Assembly (NCBI GenBank): GCA_023300545.1
Contig: JALZVT010000154.1
Location: 1-32,648 of the forward strand
Length of the DNA stretch: 32,648 nt
Origin: Pseudomonadales bacterium
GTDB taxonomy: Bacteria; Pseudomonadota; Gammaproteobacteria; Pseudomonadales; Azotimanducaceae
Direction: 5' to 3'
Shown here: positions 6,990-15,684 of the stretch, piece after piece
Layout of the letters: each line of letters begins with the position of its first letter
How positions within the stretch are numbered: position 1 is the stretch's first letter
Notes under the pieces: generated by a model
The model's input: only the letters and a program-made list of their open reading frames with translations
What the model was told of the DNA's origin: nothing
Database searches by the model: none
Made by a program: the position numbers and the translations under genes

Positions 6990-7871
6990 CTAAGCAAGCG
7001 CGTCGTCAAACAACACCCGCAAGCGTCCCCAAGCTTTCTCTGCCTGAACCTCGTTATAAACCCGCGAACCGGGTGTACACCAGCCGTGCATCGCGCCTTC
7101 ATAAACTTCAATTTCAGCACTCAACTCCGCCGCCTCAAACGCTTGCGCTAACACTGACTTAACGACCGGATCACGCTCATCGTCATTGGCAGCTACCGCA
7201 ATGAGAAACTGCGCGTTCATAACGGGTATCAGTCGATGCGGACTATCTAGATCATCAGTCACCAGTCGGCCGCCATGAAACGACGCGCCGGCGCCCACTC
7301 GCCCGGGCAGTGCCGCCGCGGTTCGCATCGTCATCGGCCCGCCCATGCAATAGCCCGTTGTCCCTATCTTGCGAGAGGTGTCGACAGCATCCTGGTCATC
7401 CAGCCAACCCACAAAGGCTTCGGCGTCTATCACGTTGGTAGCGGGCGTTAGTGAACGCGCCATTGGCAATACGACAGCCCGAGTCGCCTCGTCTTGAAAG
7501 CTCGCGTCTGCGGGTACAACAGGCGCTGTTGCCGATCGGTAATAGGGATTCACTACCAATACCGCATACCCTGCCGACGCAAGGCGTCGACCAACCAGCC
7601 GATAGGCATCGCGCAACCCCAGCACATCGGGCCAGATCAATACGCCAGCATGGGTACCTTCTGGCGGGTGCACGTAAAACGCATCTGCCACGCCGTCTGG
7701 CGTCTTGATACTGACTTCACTCTCAATCAGGCCGGCTGCATGGGCAGCACCTGGCAACCACGCAAAAATCGTCGCCGCTCCAGTGGTCGCCGCAAACTGA
7801 CGACGGGTGAGCGTGGTGCCGCTCGCGGCCAAAAATTTAGCGTCTTCGGCTAAGGTATTCTCATCACACAT
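6990..7871 (-). CDS. Dienelactone hydrolase family protein with Tat signal
   Basis: With the ATG at 7871 the product is 293 residues. Residues 22-46 form a Tat-type leader (Thr-Arg-Arg-Gln-Phe-Ala-Ala-Thr, a hydrophobic stretch, then Ala-His-Ala), so it is probably exported. The alpha/beta-hydrolase core shows Gly-Tyr-Cys-Met-Gly-Gly with nucleophile Cys175, an acidic residue near Asp230, and His262 in Met-His-Gly-Trp-Cys, the Cys/Asp/His triad of dienelactone hydrolases. A longer frame to 7931 exists, but the ATG at 7871 has a GGAG seven bases upstream and puts the twin-arginine motif at a normal place. The start lies 8 bp inside the carotenoid oxygenase gene, indicating coupled translation. 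DLHs act on lactones in chloroaromatic degradation, but many relatives are esterases of unknown substrate. Confidence 0.87.
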   Translation of the reverse strand: MCDENTLAEDAKFLAASGTTLTRRQFAATTGAATIFAWLPGAAHAAGLIESEVSIKTPDGVADAFYVHPPEGTHAGVLIWPDVLGLRDAYRLVGRRLASAGYAVLVVNPYYRSATAPVVPADASFQDEATRAVVLPMARSLTPATNVIDAEAFVGWLDDQDAVDTSRKIGTTGYCMGGPMTMRTAAALPGRVGAGASFHGGRLVTDDLDSPHRLIPVMNAQFLIAVAANDDERDPVVKSVLAQAFEAAELSAEIEVYEGAMHGWCTPGSRVYNEVQAEKAWGRLRVLFDDALA

Positions 7872-9342
7872 TGGCAGACTCCGTGGGAAACAATTCGGTT
7901 GTGAAGTGACCGTGGAACTGATGCGGCACATGGTGCCTAAGCTTCAGAGTGCAGACATGATCCTCAATGCGATCTGCACGAAATATTTGCAGCTCGCTAT
8001 TGTGGGTCCAGCCATCGTAAACCACTTCCAAAATATAGCCGTCGTCTTCACGACTGGCGCCCACGGCCGGTGCAAACATTGGCTCTGAACCGTACTTACC
8101 CTTTGGCAGTTCAACAATCGTTCCATCACCATCGTGGGTAATGCGTTGTATCGCATTGAAAAAGCTGTTGGCGCCATTATCTACCGAGCAGGCGGTGTAG
8201 GTCACCGAGTTTTTACGCCCGGTGTAATCCAGATTAAATGTTGGAAACTCCGACTCCACATCACATACTTTGCTGCTTTCAACCGAGCCAGTTCGCATGT
8301 TCATGCGGTATCTGTAATAAGTACCACCTCCAAAACGGCCGTCTGGATTGAACACGTCAGTCAGCGTGTCATTGGCCTCGAAGTCGCTCGCGTACATGCC
8401 ATCAACAACAACCTCATCGCCATCATCGAACGCATTGCCAAAATGAATCATCGCTCCAGGCGCGTTCTCAAACCGCTTCACTTCTTGCAGGGTATCCAGA
8501 TCGATCACGATAATTTGCATTGGAATCGACGGGTCAAACTGCACTTGGTCAGAGATCGTGCGGGTACCGAGAATGACCGGCAGCATGTTGCCAAACACAA
8601 TGCTACCGGTGAAAAAGATGGCGTAGCGATTCGTGAGTGCAAAGTCGTGGCAAAACGGAAAGTTCGCCATCGGTACAGATGCACGCTTAAACAGATTACC
8701 TTCAGGGTTAATCCGATAAATATGCAGACAAGGCTTGGGGCCTTTTAACCCCATACCTGAAATACCGGCGCCAAAGTTAATGTAGTCCCCGGTACGTGGG
8801 TGCACTTTGCCGTGGGCACTGAACACCTCGGGCCCCTTCAGTTTACCGTTGTAGGTGAACTCACCCTTTGTCTCAAGCGTGGCCGGGTCAAGCGCCCATG
8901 GCTTGCCACCTTCATTGAGAGCAAGTAAATGCCCGCCGTGCCACATCGTATTGGTATTAGCCGGGTTCGCCGGTGGTTTAAGAAAGTTCTTGCGCAGCCC
9001 ACCTGGCACCTGAGTACCAAAACCGCGGTGCTGCACGGCTTGAGCCTTGGTTTCATCGATGTATTTGGGAGTGCGCACATAGCGGTTGCGAAACTGTACG
9101 CCGCTGTCCTGGAAGGAGAACGAGCAGAGCATGCCGTCGCCATCAAACCAGTGCCCGTATTGGGAGTCACCAATGCGCTGCCGCCCTGGCCCATTGCGAA
9201 AGAAGGTACCGCGCAAATCAGCAGGCACGTCACCCTCTATGTCATCAATCAGGTACGCGTGCTCTTCATCAAGGTTCTCAAGCCCGCCCCGGCAATCGGG
9301 CACCTCATTGGCGCCTTCGCGGTACATTTCACTCTCGGCCAT
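7864..9342 (-). CDS. Carotenoid cleavage oxygenase family protein
   Basis: A 492-residue protein, the usual size for this non-heme iron family (carotenoid oxygenases, lignostilbene dioxygenases, RPE65). The four iron-binding histidines are visible in their conserved settings: His177 (Ser-Ala-His-Gly), His232 (Phe-Cys-His-Asp-Phe), His300 (Ile-His-Phe-Gly-Asn-Ala) and His477 (Gln-Phe-His-Gly). The early Gly-Thr-Phe-Phe-Arg-Asn-Gly-Pro-Gly motif and His-Trp-Phe-Asp-Gly-Asp-Gly are also typical of the family. It would cleave a C=C bond of an apocarotenoid or a stilbene-like compound; sequence alone does not separate these. The ATG at 9342 follows GAGGAGA. It is the first gene of a three-gene minus-strand set and has no signal peptide, so it is cytoplasmic, unlike the two exported hydrolases that follow. 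Confidence 0.92.
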   Translation of the reverse strand: MAESEMYREGANEVPDCRGGLENLDEEHAYLIDDIEGDVPADLRGTFFRNGPGRQRIGDSQYGHWFDGDGMLCSFSFQDSGVQFRNRYVRTPKYIDETKAQAVQHRGFGTQVPGGLRKNFLKPPANPANTNTMWHGGHLLALNEGGKPWALDPATLETKGEFTYNGKLKGPEVFSAHGKVHPRTGDYINFGAGISGMGLKGPKPCLHIYRINPEGNLFKRASVPMANFPFCHDFALTNRYAIFFTGSIVFGNMLPVILGTRTISDQVQFDPSIPMQIIVIDLDTLQEVKRFENAPGAMIHFGNAFDDGDEVVVDGMYASDFEANDTLTDVFNPDGRFGGGTYYRYRMNMRTGSVESSKVCDVESEFPTFNLDYTGRKNSVTYTACSVDNGANSFFNAIQRITHDGDGTIVELPKGKYGSEPMFAPAVGASREDDGYILEVVYDGWTHNSELQIFRADRIEDHVCTLKLRHHVPHQFHGHFTTELFPTESANV

Positions 9343-9466
9343 GGTCTCTCCTCGACGGTTTCTGATCTCAGGTTATCGCCCTCAAGGTAGCGCGTCTGCC
9401 CAATACCGGCAAATTCGCTAAAGCTATGTATTATCAACCACAGGGAACACACCAAGGGAAATGAGC

Positions 9467-11233
9467 ATGTACGACACACTAATCACCGGCGCAGCTATCG
9501 TAGACGGCACTGGAGCGGCTCCGTTCATCGGCGATGTGGCCATAAAAGATGGCCAGATTGCCGCCATTGGCACCCCCGATGCGCCCATCAACGCCAGTGC
9601 TAATGAGGTCATCGACGCCAAGGGCGCCCTGCTGGCACCGGGCTGGGTAGACGTTCACACCCACTATGACGGGCAGGTCACCTGGGACGACGAAATTGAC
9701 CCGTCGTTCTCTCACGGCGTCACCACCGTGGTTATGGGTAATTGCGGCGTCGGCTTCGCGCCCGTAGCACCGGGCGGCGAAAAAGAACTCATAGAGCTTA
9801 TGGAAGGCGTGGAAGACATCCCAGGCACCGCTCTGTACGAAGGCATGCCCTGGGGCTCCTGGGCAAGCTTCCCCGACTACCTCGACTACCTCGACACACG
9901 CCAATACACGTTGGACATCTCCGCCCAGATCGCTCACGGGGCTCTACGCTTCTTTGTTATGGGTGAGCGCGGGCTGGCTCACGAGCCCGCTACTGCAGAT
10001 GACATGGCCGCAATGGCAAAATTAACCGAAGAGGCTGTCGAAGCCGGCGCGGTTGGTTTCTCAACCTCTCGCACCATCGGTCATCGCTCTGTTACCGGCA
10101 ACGAAGTACCCGGCACCTTCGCTGAAGAAGCGGAGCTCATTGCCATTGCGGGCGGCATGCAAAACACGGGCAAAGGGGTATTCGAACTCATCCCTGCGGC
10201 AGCGGCTGGCGACATGTTACCGCTTGGCGGCGACAAGCAGACCACCCTCGAAGAGTTCGAAATGATCAAACGCATCGCCCAGGCCAGTGGCCGCCCCATG
10301 ACCTTCACCCAGGTTCAGGTGCCCGAACATCCCGATGTGTGGCGCGAAGTGCTCTCCCGCGCAGCCACGGCCAATGCGGAAGGCTTGAATGTTCGACCAC
10401 AGATTGCCTCACGCCCGATTGGCTTGGTCACAAGCCTTGCGACGTACCACATGTTTCAAAACCGCCCTACCTATATCGGGCTGAAGCATCTGCCGTTAGC
10501 CGAGCGTGTTGCCGAAATGCAAAAGCCGGCCATCAAGCAGGCCATACTGACCGAAGACGATGAACCCGTCACTGGGTCGAACCCCATGGCCACGCTGCAT
10601 CAATTATTTGCAACAGTTGCGGAGCATTTGCATCCTTTGGAGAATCCTGTCGATTACGAGCCGGATCCGGCCACGGCATTTGCCTCCCGCGCAGCCGCCA
10701 AGAACCAGGACATCCACGACTACATGTATGACTACCTGCTCGAAAAGAATGGCAAAAGCTTTGCCATTTTACTAGGTGCGAGCTACGTCGAAGGCAACCA
10801 CGATGTCATCTCCGAGATGCTTCAGCACCCCGCCACCATTACCGGGCTGTCTGATGCGGGCGCCCACGTTAACCTCATCTTTGACGGTGTGGCCCCGACG
10901 TACCAGCTGATTCACTGGGCCCGCGATCGCAGCCGGGGCGAAAAGCTGCCTTTGGAGTTGATTGTGCACAAACAAACACTCAACAACGCAGAACTCTACG
11001 GCTTTCATGATCGCGGCCAGATCGCCGTCGGCAAGCGCGCCGACCTCAACCTGATCGACCACGCCAATCTAAAACTGGGCACCATGGAAGTTCGCAGTGA
11101 CCTTCCTGCTGGAGGCAACCGTATCCTGCAAGGTGCATCTGGCTACATCGGTACCTGGGTCAACGGCGTTCGCACCCGAATCAACGACACAGACACCGGA
11201 GCCCGCCCAGGGCGCCTCCTTCGAAGCAGCTAA
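9467..11233 (+). CDS. D-aminoacylase / N-acyl-D-amino-acid deacylase-like amidohydrolase
   Basis: About 588 residues. Starts Met-Tyr-Asp-Thr-Leu-Ile-Thr-Gly and contains Asp-Val-His-Thr-His-Tyr-Asp-Gly-Gln with metal-binding His64 and His66, the signature of the D-aminoacylase subgroup of the amidohydrolase superfamily. A Gly-Asn-Cys-Gly-Val-Gly-Phe-Ala-Pro segment and a C-terminal Ser-Asp-Ala-Gly-Ala-His motif also match. The ATG at 9467 is preferred because an AGGGA lies seven bases upstream; an in-frame ATG at 9461 is too close to it. Proteins of this type are often placed near catabolic oxygenase genes, with true substrates unknown (N-acyl D-amino acids, cyclic imides or other amides). 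It is followed 25 bp later by the P450 gene, so the two are probably co-transcribed. Confidence 0.88.
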   Translation: MYDTLITGAAIVDGTGAAPFIGDVAIKDGQIAAIGTPDAPINASANEVIDAKGALLAPGWVDVHTHYDGQVTWDDEIDPSFSHGVTTVVMGNCGVGFAPVAPGGEKELIELMEGVEDIPGTALYEGMPWGSWASFPDYLDYLDTRQYTLDISAQIAHGALRFFVMGERGLAHEPATADDMAAMAKLTEEAVEAGAVGFSTSRTIGHRSVTGNEVPGTFAEEAELIAIAGGMQNTGKGVFELIPAAAAGDMLPLGGDKQTTLEEFEMIKRIAQASGRPMTFTQVQVPEHPDVWREVLSRAATANAEGLNVRPQIASRPIGLVTSLATYHMFQNRPTYIGLKHLPLAERVAEMQKPAIKQAILTEDDEPVTGSNPMATLHQLFATVAEHLHPLENPVDYEPDPATAFASRAAAKNQDIHDYMYDYLLEKNGKSFAILLGASYVEGNHDVISEMLQHPATITGLSDAGAHVNLIFDGVAPTYQLIHWARDRSRGEKLPLELIVHKQTLNNAELYGFHDRGQIAVGKRADLNLIDHANLKLGTMEVRSDLPAGGNRILQGASGYIGTWVNGVRTRINDTDTGARPGRLLRSS

Positions 11234-11258
11234 TGTTGTCGATAAAAGCGGAACGGCA

Positions 11259-12473
11259 ATGAGCGCCTTTGACATCGACAAGCCGCTGGATTTTTCCAGC
11301 AAGGCCTTCTTGCAGGATAAGTTTGCGGTCTACGAACAGATTCGCGAACAGCGTCCGGTGCACAAGGCCAAGATCTCGGTGCTGAAGGTATTTACGCTCG
11401 CGCGCTATGCAGATTGCACGGCGTTACTAAAAGATCCGCGCTTTGTCCGCAATCGCAGCACCGCCACCGGCGGCAGCCGTTTTCCATTTCCAGTACCCAA
11501 ATCACTACGCCCGGTTATCGAAAGCATGATTCAGGAAGACGACCCGAATCATCGCCGGCTCCGGGATCTGGTTCGCAGCGCCTTTCGCCCCCAGGCCATT
11601 GCCGAACTCGAAACGAAGATCGATAGCTACTCCATCGAGTTGCTTGACGAACTCGCACAACGCAAACACTTTGACCTGCAAGCTGACTACGCGTTAAAAA
11701 TCCCCGTGCGCATGATTGCTGACATGATGGGTGTATCACACGCCTTAATGCCACAGTTTCAGACCATGTTTCGCGTGCTCAGTGACGGTTTTAGCGGCTT
11801 GCGAATGTTCCGTACGCTGTTCTTTGATATGCCCAAGGTTGTCGACTTCACGCGACAGCTGATTGACGATAAACGCAACAACCCGGCCGATGATATTCTA
11901 ACCGGTCTGATTCAGGCAGAAGACAACGGCGATAAGCTCTCCGAAGACGAACTGCTCGCCATGGTATTTTTGCTCATCATTGCGGGTTACGAAACCACCG
12001 TGCACCTGATCACCAACGGCGCTTTAACGCTGCTGCAAAACCCGCAATCACTCGACCAGTTACAACGCGACCCCATGCTGATAAATACCGCGGTCGAAGA
12101 GATCCTCCGCCACCGTGGACCGGTGCAAAGCACCAAGCCGGTTTACGCCATCGAAGATGTGACCCTGCATGGCATCACCATCCCCAAAGGTAAGCCGGTA
12201 ATGCCACTGTTTGGCGCGGCCAATCACGACCCCCGAGTCTTCGACAACCCACTAAGTTTCGACATTACTCGCACCCCTAACCATCACCTTGGCTTTGGCC
12301 ATGGCATTCATTTTTGCATGGGCGCCCATCTCGCAAGGGCCGAAGCTCGACTGGGCATCAATAATCTGTTGAAGCGCCTCCCAAATTTTCGACTTGCTGT
12401 AGACGAAAGCCAGCTTGAACTGCAAGCTTTGCCCGGCTGGCACCGCTACCAAGCACTGCCCGTCACCTCCTGA
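11259..12473 (+). CDS. Cytochrome P450
   Basis: With the ATG at 11259 the product is 404 residues, the normal size for a soluble bacterial P450. All the hallmark motifs are present: Ala-Gly-Tyr-Glu-Thr-Thr at 242-247 (I-helix oxygen-activation motif), Glu281-x-x-Arg284 (K helix), and Phe-Gly-His-Gly-Ile-His-Phe-Cys with the heme-ligating Cys353. A longer frame reaches 11097 but overlaps the aminoacylase gene and adds a non-P450 extension. It resembles class I bacterial P450s that need a ferredoxin and ferredoxin reductase; none is nearby. The substrate is not predictable. It lies 28 bp before the DUF945 gene. Confidence 0.93.
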   Translation: MSAFDIDKPLDFSSKAFLQDKFAVYEQIREQRPVHKAKISVLKVFTLARYADCTALLKDPRFVRNRSTATGGSRFPFPVPKSLRPVIESMIQEDDPNHRRLRDLVRSAFRPQAIAELETKIDSYSIELLDELAQRKHFDLQADYALKIPVRMIADMMGVSHALMPQFQTMFRVLSDGFSGLRMFRTLFFDMPKVVDFTRQLIDDKRNNPADDILTGLIQAEDNGDKLSEDELLAMVFLLIIAGYETTVHLITNGALTLLQNPQSLDQLQRDPMLINTAVEEILRHRGPVQSTKPVYAIEDVTLHGITIPKGKPVMPLFGAANHDPRVFDNPLSFDITRTPNHHLGFGHGIHFCMGAHLARAEARLGINNLLKRLPNFRLAVDESQLELQALPGWHRYQALPVTS

Positions 12474-12501
12474 ATTCACGGAAGATCAAAGGTAGTCTCA
12501 A

Positions 12502-14025
12502 ATGAAAAAGCTCATTCTAGTGGCGGTTATCATCGCACTACTCGGCCTGCTCGGCCTGCCGGGTTGGTTGGGCCAACTGGCACAAAATGAGATCGAGACT
12601 CAGCTCGAGTTGACGAGCAACAACCCGGTGATGGCCGTTACAATCGCCGAGTACGATCGCGGCTGGTTTAGTAGCAGAGTGCGCTACGAAGCAGGCTTCA
12701 CCGACGAGTACCTTGAAATGATTGAGTCGGCCGTTGCCGACGACGACAACAACAACGACAAAACGCTCGATGAATCACTGCTGGAACTTTTGTCGCCTTT
12801 CGAGATGGTTAGCGACATAAGTCACGGACCAATCGGGCTGCTTGATGGTCCGTTCTTAGGCTTGTATCGCTCCATAACCACAGAAAGCGAAAACAACCCA
12901 AAACTTAATGAGTTTCTGACGCAGGCAAAGATGCCCCATCTTGTCAAAGGCAAGAGCACAACCAGTTTACTGGGCAACACGGCGTTTAGTTTCGAGATAC
13001 CCGCGAGCGCAAACACGGGGCAAAACGATGGCGGCAACTCGCCCGAAGCATCGCTCGCCAGCAAACTGATTTTTTCGGGTGCAACCGGCGAGGGTAATTA
13101 TTCCGCTCTCGGCGGCGACGGCGGACATATCGAGTTAAGCGCGCGTCTTGATGAGCTGGCAATCAAAGACGACCAGTCGGAGTTTTCGTTGACCGCCCTC
13201 ACAACGGCAGCCGATTCCAGCCTTGTTTCCCAGACGATGGGAATTGGCACAGCCTCTATGTCGGTTGGCTCTATAATGCTTAGCGACCGCAGCAATGACG
13301 AGCCGGTAAATCTGGCTATGCAAGATTTAACCGTGGCGTCGGACATCAAGCATGGCGAGAGCAAAGAAACGCTCAACATGCAGATATCGTATCGCGCTGG
13401 CGAGATAGCCATCGCCGAAGAGTCAGTCTCTGACATCGAACTAAAGGTCACCCTAGACGAAGTGTCCGCGCTGGGATTCGAACAATACAATGAGCTAATG
13501 CAAGACTTCGCCACCGTGCAAGCACTAGAACCCAAAGAACAGCAACAACTGCTGGCCAAGGCAACAGCCATCGCACATGAGTTTCTCAGTAAGTCACCCA
13601 CCATCTCGTTCGACCCCATAAAACTGACTGCCAGCGGCGAGCAACTACTCGCCAACCTCGCTATCAAGTTAAACGGCAGCAACCTGCCAGCAATCGATGC
13701 GTTTGACGCGCTAGATCCTGCGCTGTGGCTGCAAATGGTTAGCGGTAAGGCCGGGCTTACACTGAGTGAAAACATGGCAACGCTGATTGCGGTTACCGGC
13801 ACACAGAGTCAGCTTCAAGCGGCACTAGGCGATCAACAGGAAATTCCACCGGAGCAGATCAGCCAAATGGCAGCGGCTCAAGCCCCCATCATGATCGAAA
13901 CTCTGGTGCAGCAAGGCATGCTGCTGCGTAGCGACGACACGATCAGCGCCGCCCTTAACTACGAAAACGGCGAACTGTTGCTCAACGAACAACCCTTTCC
14001 GCTTGGCGCGATGCTGGGCCTGTAG
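12502..14025 (+). CDS. DUF945 (YdgA-type) family protein
   Basis: A 507-residue protein with a single N-terminal hydrophobic segment (residues 4-24: Leu-Ile-Leu-Val-Ala-Val-Ile-Ile) that acts as a membrane anchor, followed by a periplasmic domain. The Tyr-Asp-Arg-Gly-Trp-Phe-Ser-Ser motif at 51-58 and later Gly-Pro-Ile-Gly-Leu / Leu-Pro-Ala-Ile-Asp-Ala-Phe segments are hallmarks of the DUF945 family, found across gammaproteobacteria. Family members are largely uncharacterised, with E. coli YdgA/YihF as the best-known names. The rest is low in Cys and rich in Ala, Ser and acidic residues, as expected for an extracytoplasmic domain. A good AAAGG lies upstream of the ATG. Co-orientation with the P450 does not by itself imply a shared function. 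Confidence 0.83.
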   Translation: MKKLILVAVIIALLGLLGLPGWLGQLAQNEIETQLELTSNNPVMAVTIAEYDRGWFSSRVRYEAGFTDEYLEMIESAVADDDNNNDKTLDESLLELLSPFEMVSDISHGPIGLLDGPFLGLYRSITTESENNPKLNEFLTQAKMPHLVKGKSTTSLLGNTAFSFEIPASANTGQNDGGNSPEASLASKLIFSGATGEGNYSALGGDGGHIELSARLDELAIKDDQSEFSLTALTTAADSSLVSQTMGIGTASMSVGSIMLSDRSNDEPVNLAMQDLTVASDIKHGESKETLNMQISYRAGEIAIAEESVSDIELKVTLDEVSALGFEQYNELMQDFATVQALEPKEQQQLLAKATAIAHEFLSKSPTISFDPIKLTASGEQLLANLAIKLNGSNLPAIDAFDALDPALWLQMVSGKAGLTLSENMATLIAVTGTQSQLQAALGDQQEIPPEQISQMAAAQAPIMIETLVQQGMLLRSDDTISAALNYENGELLLNEQPFPLGAMLGL

Positions 14026-14042
14026 TCACCAGATTTTCTGAC

Positions 14043-15671
14043 TCAGGCGAACTCAAAGCCGCGGTAGTCATCCTGGGCCACCGCATCACAGAATTCACGA
14101 TAGGCACCAACGCCACCCGCATAAGGCATAAACACACGCGGCTTGCCTGCCACATTGGCCCCCAAGTACCAGGAGCCACCTTTCGGAAACAGCGTTGCGT
14201 TAGCGATTTCATTCACATGCGCAACCCACTGGCTTTGCGCAGTATCCGCGGCTTCGATTCGAGCAAGCTGCTGCGATTGCATATGCGCTATGCAATCGGC
14301 CAGCCAATCAACATGCTGCTCGATCGACACCAACATGTTGCTCAACACAGACGGGCTTCCGGGGCCCGTGATCGTAAACAGGTTTGGAAAACCGGCAACG
14401 GTCAAGCCCAGATAGCTAACCGGCCCCGCGGCCCATTTGTCAGCAAGCGTCACGCCTGCTACACCGCGAATATCCATGCGCAATAACGCACCCGTCATCG
14501 CGTCGAACCCAGTCGCTAACACCAGCACATCAAGTTCGTGCACATCCCCATCAACCTGCACGCCTGTCGCTGTGATTTTTTGAATGGGGCTCGCCGCTAC
14601 ATCAACCAATTGCACGTTGGCACGGTTGTAGGTCTTGTAATAATCCGAATCGACGCAAATCCGTTTGCTGCCAATAGGGTGATTCTGGGGGCACAGCACC
14701 TCTGCAACGGCAGGATCATTCACCGTAGCGCGAATTTTTGCATGTACAAAATCGGCAAACGCTCTGTTGGTTTCTTCGCTAACAATAGCGTCGCCAACGG
14801 CGCCCATAAAACGCGCCCCCCCGGTTTGCCAATAACTCTCTAACACCGCTTGCAGTTGCGCGTCTGTCAGTTCTGCACCAGCCATCGCTACCGGCCCCTG
14901 TTCTTTGGGTTCGATCTCGAGATCGCCAAAGCCCTGCCCCAAGCCTTGCTTATGGTTCGCTCGGTGCGCCCGATAGTTCGCCTTGAACTGCGCCACCCAC
15001 TGGGGGTCGAGCACGCCGTTTACAGCCGGTACACTGAAGTTAGGAGTGCGCTGGAACACAGTAAGGTTGCCAGCCTGTTCTGCAATCACAGGTATCGCCT
15101 GTATCGCAGAAGAGCCGGTGCCAATCACACCAACCCGCTTGTTGGTAAAGTCGACACCCTCATGAGGCCAAAGGCTGGCCTGATGCAGATCACCCGCAAA
15201 ATCGTCCAGCCCAGCAATGTCCGGCCGCTGCGGTACCGACAAACAGCCCGTTGCCATAATGCAAAACTGAGCACTAATACGATCGCCGCGCTCCGAACTC
15301 ACCTGCCAACGGTTCGCAACCTCATCAAAAACAGCGCTTTCAACTCGGCAGTCAAAACGAATGTCACGACGCAGATCAAAGCGGTCGGCCACGTGCTCGG
15401 CGTAGGCGAGAATTTCCGGCTGGGTCGCGTATCGTTCGCTCCACGCCCAGTCCTGCTCAAGCTGCTCTGAGAAGGAAAACGAATACGCAAGGCTCTCGGC
15501 ATCGCAGCGAGCTCCGGGGTAACGATTCCAATACCAGGTGCCGCCGACGTTATCGCCCTGCTCAAACACCACCGCCGACAGGCCCAAATTGCGCAGTCGA
15601 TGCAGCATATACAACCCGGCAAAGCCGGCACCGACGATTACGGCATCGAAAGTCTCTTCTTGATTCGCCAT
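14043..15671 (-). CDS. Baeyer-Villiger-type flavin monooxygenase with variant fingerprint
   Basis: A 542-residue class B flavoprotein monooxygenase. The first dinucleotide fold is Gly14-Ala-Gly-Phe-Ala-Gly19 (FAD), followed by Gly-Gly-Thr-Trp-Tyr-Trp-Asn-Arg-Tyr-Pro-Gly, and the second is Gly184-Thr-Gly-Ser-Ser-Ala (NADPH). The BVMO fingerprint FxGxxxHxxxW reads Phe-Ala-Gly-Asp-Leu-His-Gln-Ala-Ser-Leu-Trp at 158-168: the expected His position is Gln164, with a His one residue earlier. These enzymes insert oxygen next to ketones, but loss of this His often changes activity. It lies 13 bp downstream of the luciferase-like gene, and with that and the F420-type gene forms a likely operon. The GGAG before the ATG is well placed. 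Confidence 0.9.
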   Translation of the reverse strand: MANQEETFDAVIVGAGFAGLYMLHRLRNLGLSAVVFEQGDNVGGTWYWNRYPGARCDAESLAYSFSFSEQLEQDWAWSERYATQPEILAYAEHVADRFDLRRDIRFDCRVESAVFDEVANRWQVSSERGDRISAQFCIMATGCLSVPQRPDIAGLDDFAGDLHQASLWPHEGVDFTNKRVGVIGTGSSAIQAIPVIAEQAGNLTVFQRTPNFSVPAVNGVLDPQWVAQFKANYRAHRANHKQGLGQGFGDLEIEPKEQGPVAMAGAELTDAQLQAVLESYWQTGGARFMGAVGDAIVSEETNRAFADFVHAKIRATVNDPAVAEVLCPQNHPIGSKRICVDSDYYKTYNRANVQLVDVAASPIQKITATGVQVDGDVHELDVLVLATGFDAMTGALLRMDIRGVAGVTLADKWAAGPVSYLGLTVAGFPNLFTITGPGSPSVLSNMLVSIEQHVDWLADCIAHMQSQQLARIEAADTAQSQWVAHVNEIANATLFPKGGSWYLGANVAGKPRVFMPYAGGVGAYREFCDAVAQDDYRGFEFA

Positions 15672-15684
15672 GCCCTACTCCGAC

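Noticed and set aside
11097-11258. Extended N-terminus of the P450 gene
   Set aside because: This stretch is the 3' part of the aminoacylase gene in another frame; a normal-length P450 starts at the ATG at 11259.
13098-13802. Long minus-strand ORF of 234 codons inside the DUF945 gene
   Set aside because: It is antisense to a gene with clear family motifs, is Ser/Cys/Ala-biased as expected for a shadow frame, and has no recognisable domain.
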